Of a stretch of 9,641 nt of DNA, positions 7,099-9,641 are shown one piece after another (position 1 is the first letter of the stretch; each line of letters starts with the position of its first letter). Origin of the DNA: Rhodospirillaceae bacterium (GTDB taxonomy: Bacteria > Pseudomonadota > Alphaproteobacteria > UBA7985). The notes beneath the pieces were generated by a model. That model did no database searches. It worked only from the letters and a program-made list of their open reading frames with translations, and was not told the origin of the DNA. The DNA lies in NCBI GenBank assembly GCA_002700865.1, contig PAFB01000047.1:1-9641 (forward strand). The letters are read 5' to 3'. The position numbers and the translations under genes are program-made.

Positions 7099-7126
7099 AA
7101 GCCCGCGAACATCAGCTCGCGGGCTT
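7099..7126. terminator. Intrinsic terminator between convergent genes
   Basis: A perfect 10-bp stem, AAGCCCGCGA (7099-7108) with TCGCGGGCTT (7117-7126), and an 8-base loop. On the minus strand the stem is followed by TTTTTTGTTG, a good U-tract, so it should end amt transcription 32 bases after its stop. On the plus strand the tail is TTCTCTTAA, weaker, but it probably also stops the racemase transcript, whose stop codon is 28 bases upstream. Confidence 0.9.
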
Positions 7127-7157
7127 CTCTTAAAGGCCTGATAAACAGGCGTTTGGA

Positions 7158-8378
7158 TCAGGACAGATCGTAAGCCCGCTCACCGTGGGCTGTCAGGTCG
7201 AGGCCTTCCTGTTCGGTATCGGCGTCAGTGCGCATGCCGACGATGGCGCGGCAAACCAGCGTAATCACCACTGTCGCCACGATGGTGAAGACCGCGACAA
7301 CGACAACGCCTGCAATCTGAACCACGAACTGCGACATGGCTGAAACACCATCACCAAGACCCGCGCCGCCAAGTCCCGCAGCGGCCAGGAATGGTAAAGC
7401 CAGAGTGCCCCAGATACCGCCGACGCCGTGGACCGCGAAAACGTCGAGGCTATCGTCGATGCGGAAGTTCTGCTTCACCACGTTGATTAATTCCTGACAC
7501 AGGATACCCGCAACACCAGCGATGATTAGCGCACCGACCGGCCCAACGTGCCCTGCAGCCGGGGTAATCGATGCCAGACCGGCCACCATTCCCGTGGCAA
7601 TCCCGATCAGCGAGGCCTTTCCAAAGCGCATCCGCTCCCAGAGCATCCACGTGCAGCAGGCGGTGGCTGCGGAAATGTGTGTGACAAAGGCAGCAGCGAC
7701 GGCGTCGCCATTGGCGGCAAAAGGCGAGCCGCCGTTGAACCCAAACCAGCCAACCCACAGCATTGAAGCGCCAATCATGACCAACACGGGCTGGTGTGGC
7801 GGTTGAATGGAGGACGGGAAGCCCGGACGCTTGCCAATCATGATCGCCAGAACCAGCGCCGCAATGCCCGCTGTGGTGTGAACCACGACACCGCCAGCAA
7901 GATCCTGTACACCCACGCCCGCAAACAGGCCAATACTGCTATCCGTGGACAGGAACCCACCGCCCCAGACCCAATGCGCCACAGGTGCGTAACACAGCAG
8001 CATCCACAGCAACGAGAACAGCACCACAAAGCCAAACTTCACCCGTTCGACAAAAGCACCGATGATCAGGGCTGGCGTGATGATGGCAAAGGTCATCTGG
8101 AACAGGGCAAACAGCTGATCTTCCCCACGCGGGGTAGCAAGCATGAACATGTTGGCAAAATTGCCCAAGAACTGACCGGACCCACTAAAGGCCAGACTAT
8201 AGCCCAAAACCACCCAAGCCACGGACATGACGGCCGCAAGCATGAAACAGTGCATCAGGACAGAAAGGACATTCCGAGCGCGGACCAAACCGCCATAGAA
8301 CAGGGCCAGACCCGGTAGGGTCATAAACAAGACGAGAGCCGTGGCGGTAAGCAACCACGCGATATCAGCTGCAGGCAT
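7158..8378 (-). CDS. amtB: Ammonium transporter (Amt/AmtB)
   Basis: A 406-residue inner-membrane ammonium channel, expected to be a trimer of 11-helix subunits. The first helix carries LVLFMTLPGLALFYGGLVR (14-32), the classic Amt start, with no cleavable signal peptide before it, unlike E. coli AmtB. The pore twin histidines are H167 (GGVVVHTTAG) and H317 (VFAVHGVGG), and the recruitment-site Asp is D159 (VQDLAGG). WFGFNGGS (211-218) matches the family. The cytoplasmic tail (about 382-406, ending GERAYDLS) is short and acidic. ATG 8378 follows AAAGG about nine bases ahead. No glnK/PII gene precedes it in the window, although amtB is commonly linked to glnK; the upstream neighbour is instead divergent. 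Regulation by nitrogen status is expected from the family, but no NtrC or sigma-54 site was recognised upstream. Confidence 0.96.
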   Translation of the reverse strand: MPAADIAWLLTATALVLFMTLPGLALFYGGLVRARNVLSVLMHCFMLAAVMSVAWVVLGYSLAFSGSGQFLGNFANMFMLATPRGEDQLFALFQMTFAIITPALIIGAFVERVKFGFVVLFSLLWMLLCYAPVAHWVWGGGFLSTDSSIGLFAGVGVQDLAGGVVVHTTAGIAALVLAIMIGKRPGFPSSIQPPHQPVLVMIGASMLWVGWFGFNGGSPFAANGDAVAAAFVTHISAATACCTWMLWERMRFGKASLIGIATGMVAGLASITPAAGHVGPVGALIIAGVAGILCQELINVVKQNFRIDDSLDVFAVHGVGGIWGTLALPFLAAAGLGGAGLGDGVSAMSQFVVQIAGVVVVAVFTIVATVVITLVCRAIVGMRTDADTEQEGLDLTAHGERAYDLS

Positions 8379-8475
8379 AAAACAGAACCTTTAATGGACT
8401 ACAAAACAAAGAAACACGTCGGAAATCTGCTGGTTGATTAGGCAGAAACCGCGCAAAACACCACTGAGCGCGCCC

Positions 8476-8506
8476 ATTAGCACACAATCGATGCATTTCC
8501 AGTCAA
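8476..8506 (-). promoter_or_regulatory. Candidate sigma-70-like promoter for amtB
   Basis: On the minus strand, TTGACT (8501-8506) and GCTAAT (8476-8481) are separated by 19 bases, with TG just before the -10 element. The spacing is longer than ideal and the match may be chance. It would give a leader of roughly 90 bases for amtB. Confidence 0.2.
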
Positions 8507-8581
8507 AATCTTCACCGTTGAACAAAAAGTAGGCAGTCCAAGACGGGCGAGTGATTCTAGTGTTTTTCCACTCGGGAATTG

Positions 8582-8653
8582 GCATCAAAAATGCAGGTGA
8601 TTACCCATTTAGGGCTAAAGCATACTCCTTTAGTCGCGGAATATTTTTGATGC
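8582..8653. repeat. Nested inverted repeats just before the secreted-protein gene
   Basis: An exact 11-bp inverted repeat, GCATCAAAAAT (8582-8592) and ATTTTTGATGC (8643-8653), flanks 50 bases. Inside lies a second inverted repeat, CTAAAG (8615-8620) and CTTTAG (8628-8633), with a 7-base loop. The right outer arm ends 9 bases before the start codon at 8663, where a ribosome binding site would be expected. It could be a paired operator or a 5' leader fold. No T-run follows it, so it is not a terminator for either strand. Confidence 0.6.
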
Positions 8654-8662
8654 GAGACCCCA

Positions 8663-9547
8663 ATGAAGGCACTTCTTTTTGCTGCTAGCGCACTGATATT
8701 AAACACTGTTTATTCGGCTCAGGTTGCGGCGCATCCGCCCGCCTATGGCCCCGACGGTCTCATTCCGCATTCCCATACTGGGGATGGCACGACGATCACT
8801 GGTAGCGTTGTAATGGCTTCGCACAATGATTGCCCGGAAGTGACTTTATCTGCGGCTCTTGGCGTTCAGCCCGAGGGACCCTGCATTAGGGTCAACCATG
8901 GTCGGCCGATTAGTCATCACGTTTCGGCTCCGGAAGGCGAGCCTGTACTGATCCCGACTTCCCGACCCTTTAGCGCAGCGCCCTCTGCGCCGACCATGCT
9001 CGCGCCTACTATGACGGTGCCGGTCAAGCTGCAGCATTCGATAATCCGGCCCGTTATTCGTCAAGCCGCTGTGCCGATTATCCCACTGGTTCGCCAACCC
9101 GTGCCCATGCCTGTTGTGGCTCAACCAGTGGCAGTCCCCTCTGTCGTCGCTGCAACCCCTCGAGTTTTGATTCAGGGGCCGGTGCAGGCTGCTGTCGTCG
9201 GGCCAGAATTGGTCACACAGTTTCATCACGATGGTGAGCTGCTGACCGTTTTCAACACCCACACTAGCGGCATGTTCGGCATGACGCTGATGAAGATTGT
9301 TAATCAGCGCGGTCAGACCGAAACGAACTGGTGGACCTCGCGCGGTCGCTGCTTCACCCGCATGGCCTTCCTTTCGCAGGCGTGCTGGTCCACGGCCGGT
9401 TATCATGAGCGGTTTGAAAGCGAGTTGCAGCGTATCCGTCGGGTGATTGACGGCCCCGGTGCCAAGCGGTCAACGGACCCTTGCGACCACTATACGCGGT
9501 TGGAAGCCATTCTTTCAGGCGATGATTCAGGCTACTGCGGCTACTAA
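8663..9547 (+). CDS. Secreted six-cysteine protein of unknown function
   Basis: I do not recognise this 294-residue protein. It starts with a Sec-type signal peptide (about residues 1-23: a Lys, a hydrophobic run LLFAASALIL, then a likely AxA-type cut near SAQVAA), so it should be exported. A His-rich region follows (HPPAYGP, then PHSHTGDG at 35-42, and SHND). Residues 98-180 form a low-complexity linker rich in Pro, Val, Ala and Gln (RPVIRQAAVP, RQPVPMPVVAQPVAVP). The C-terminal 185-294 looks folded, with MFGMTLMKIV, TNWWTSRGRC and a helix-like ERFESELQRIRRVID. The mature part has six cysteines: C57, C74, C230, C241, C274 and C292, which could form three disulfides. There is no lipobox or membrane anchor. 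No clear ribosome site precedes ATG 8663, but the signal peptide supports that start. It is divergent from amtB and alone in its direction in the window. Confidence 0.75.
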   Translation: MKALLFAASALILNTVYSAQVAAHPPAYGPDGLIPHSHTGDGTTITGSVVMASHNDCPEVTLSAALGVQPEGPCIRVNHGRPISHHVSAPEGEPVLIPTSRPFSAAPSAPTMLAPTMTVPVKLQHSIIRPVIRQAAVPIIPLVRQPVPMPVVAQPVAVPSVVAATPRVLIQGPVQAAVVGPELVTQFHHDGELLTVFNTHTSGMFGMTLMKIVNQRGQTETNWWTSRGRCFTRMAFLSQACWSTAGYHERFESELQRIRRVIDGPGAKRSTDPCDHYTRLEAILSGDDSGYCGY

Positions 9548-9591
9548 GGTTGCAGGAATAAGGCATTTCGTTGAATTGCGCCTGACAACCT
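9547..9591 (+). repeat. Imperfect inverted repeat after the secreted-protein gene
   Basis: AGGTTGCAGG (9547-9556) can pair with CCTGACAACCT (9581-9591) with a one-base bulge, across a 24-base loop. It begins at the stop codon. No T-run follows, so it is a weak terminator candidate at best, possibly an mRNA 3' end structure. Nothing else was recognised from here to the right edge. Confidence 0.3.
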
Positions 9592-9641
9592 GTAATGACT
9601 GCAAACATTGGTGTATTAAGGCAAAACACATTCTCTGAGAG

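Noticed and set aside
7794..8318. Plus-strand open frame of 174 codons
   Set aside because: It lies fully opposite amtB. Its translation is rich in His, Gln and Lys, as expected from the complement of membrane-helix codons.
8379..8580. Sigma-54 or NtrC sites upstream of amtB
   Set aside because: I looked for a GG-N10-GC element and paired GCAC/GTGC half-sites on the minus strand and found none convincing.
8846..9406. Minus-strand open frame of 186 codons
   Set aside because: It lies opposite the secreted-protein gene, which has a convincing signal peptide; the minus-strand product is Arg/His-rich with no recognisable domain.

Overview
The window reads as a chromosomal stretch of a moderately GC-rich proteobacterium. 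The gene families and their packing (a polyamine-type ABC transporter beside a Rieske oxygenase, a kappa-class GST-like isomerase, a family VIII serine hydrolase and an Amt channel) suggest a marine or soil alphaproteobacterium, possibly Rhodobacterales. This is inferred from gene content only; there is no rRNA or other marker gene to fix it.

Left block (1-6313, all on the minus strand). Reading in the direction of transcription, the order is: beta-lactamase-fold serine hydrolase, 2-hydroxychromene-2-carboxylate isomerase-like protein, two PotB/PotC-type permeases, a PotA-type ATPase, a Rieske non-heme iron oxygenase, and a SAM-dependent methyltransferase cut off by the left edge. Gaps are short (a 4-bp overlap, 0, 15, 27, 54 and 98 bp), so this is probably one operon, perhaps with an internal boundary in the 98-bp gap. 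The Rieske protein has a Glu where ring dioxygenases have a bridging Asp, a trait of the carnitine/betaine-type oxygenases. The methyltransferase has a start resembling N-methyltransferases of the phosphoethanolamine/sarcosine type. The simplest reading is uptake and oxidative N-demethylation or hydroxylation of a methylated amine. The substrate cannot be read from the sequence. Neither a periplasmic binding protein nor an oxidase reductase is present in the window.

Middle (6372-7070, plus strand). A YgeA-type aspartate/glutamate racemase is transcribed divergently from the serine hydrolase across only 58 bp. It ends at a strong hairpin terminator (7099-7126) shared with the convergent gene.

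Right block. An ammonium channel gene (amt, minus strand, 7158-8378) has no glnK beside it. A 284-bp intergenic region separates it from a divergent plus-strand gene for a secreted six-cysteine protein of unknown function (8663-9547). That protein has a His-rich N-terminus and a long Pro/Val-rich linker. An exact 11-bp inverted repeat enclosing a smaller one lies just before its start codon. No mobile elements, tRNA, rRNA or CRISPR arrays were seen.
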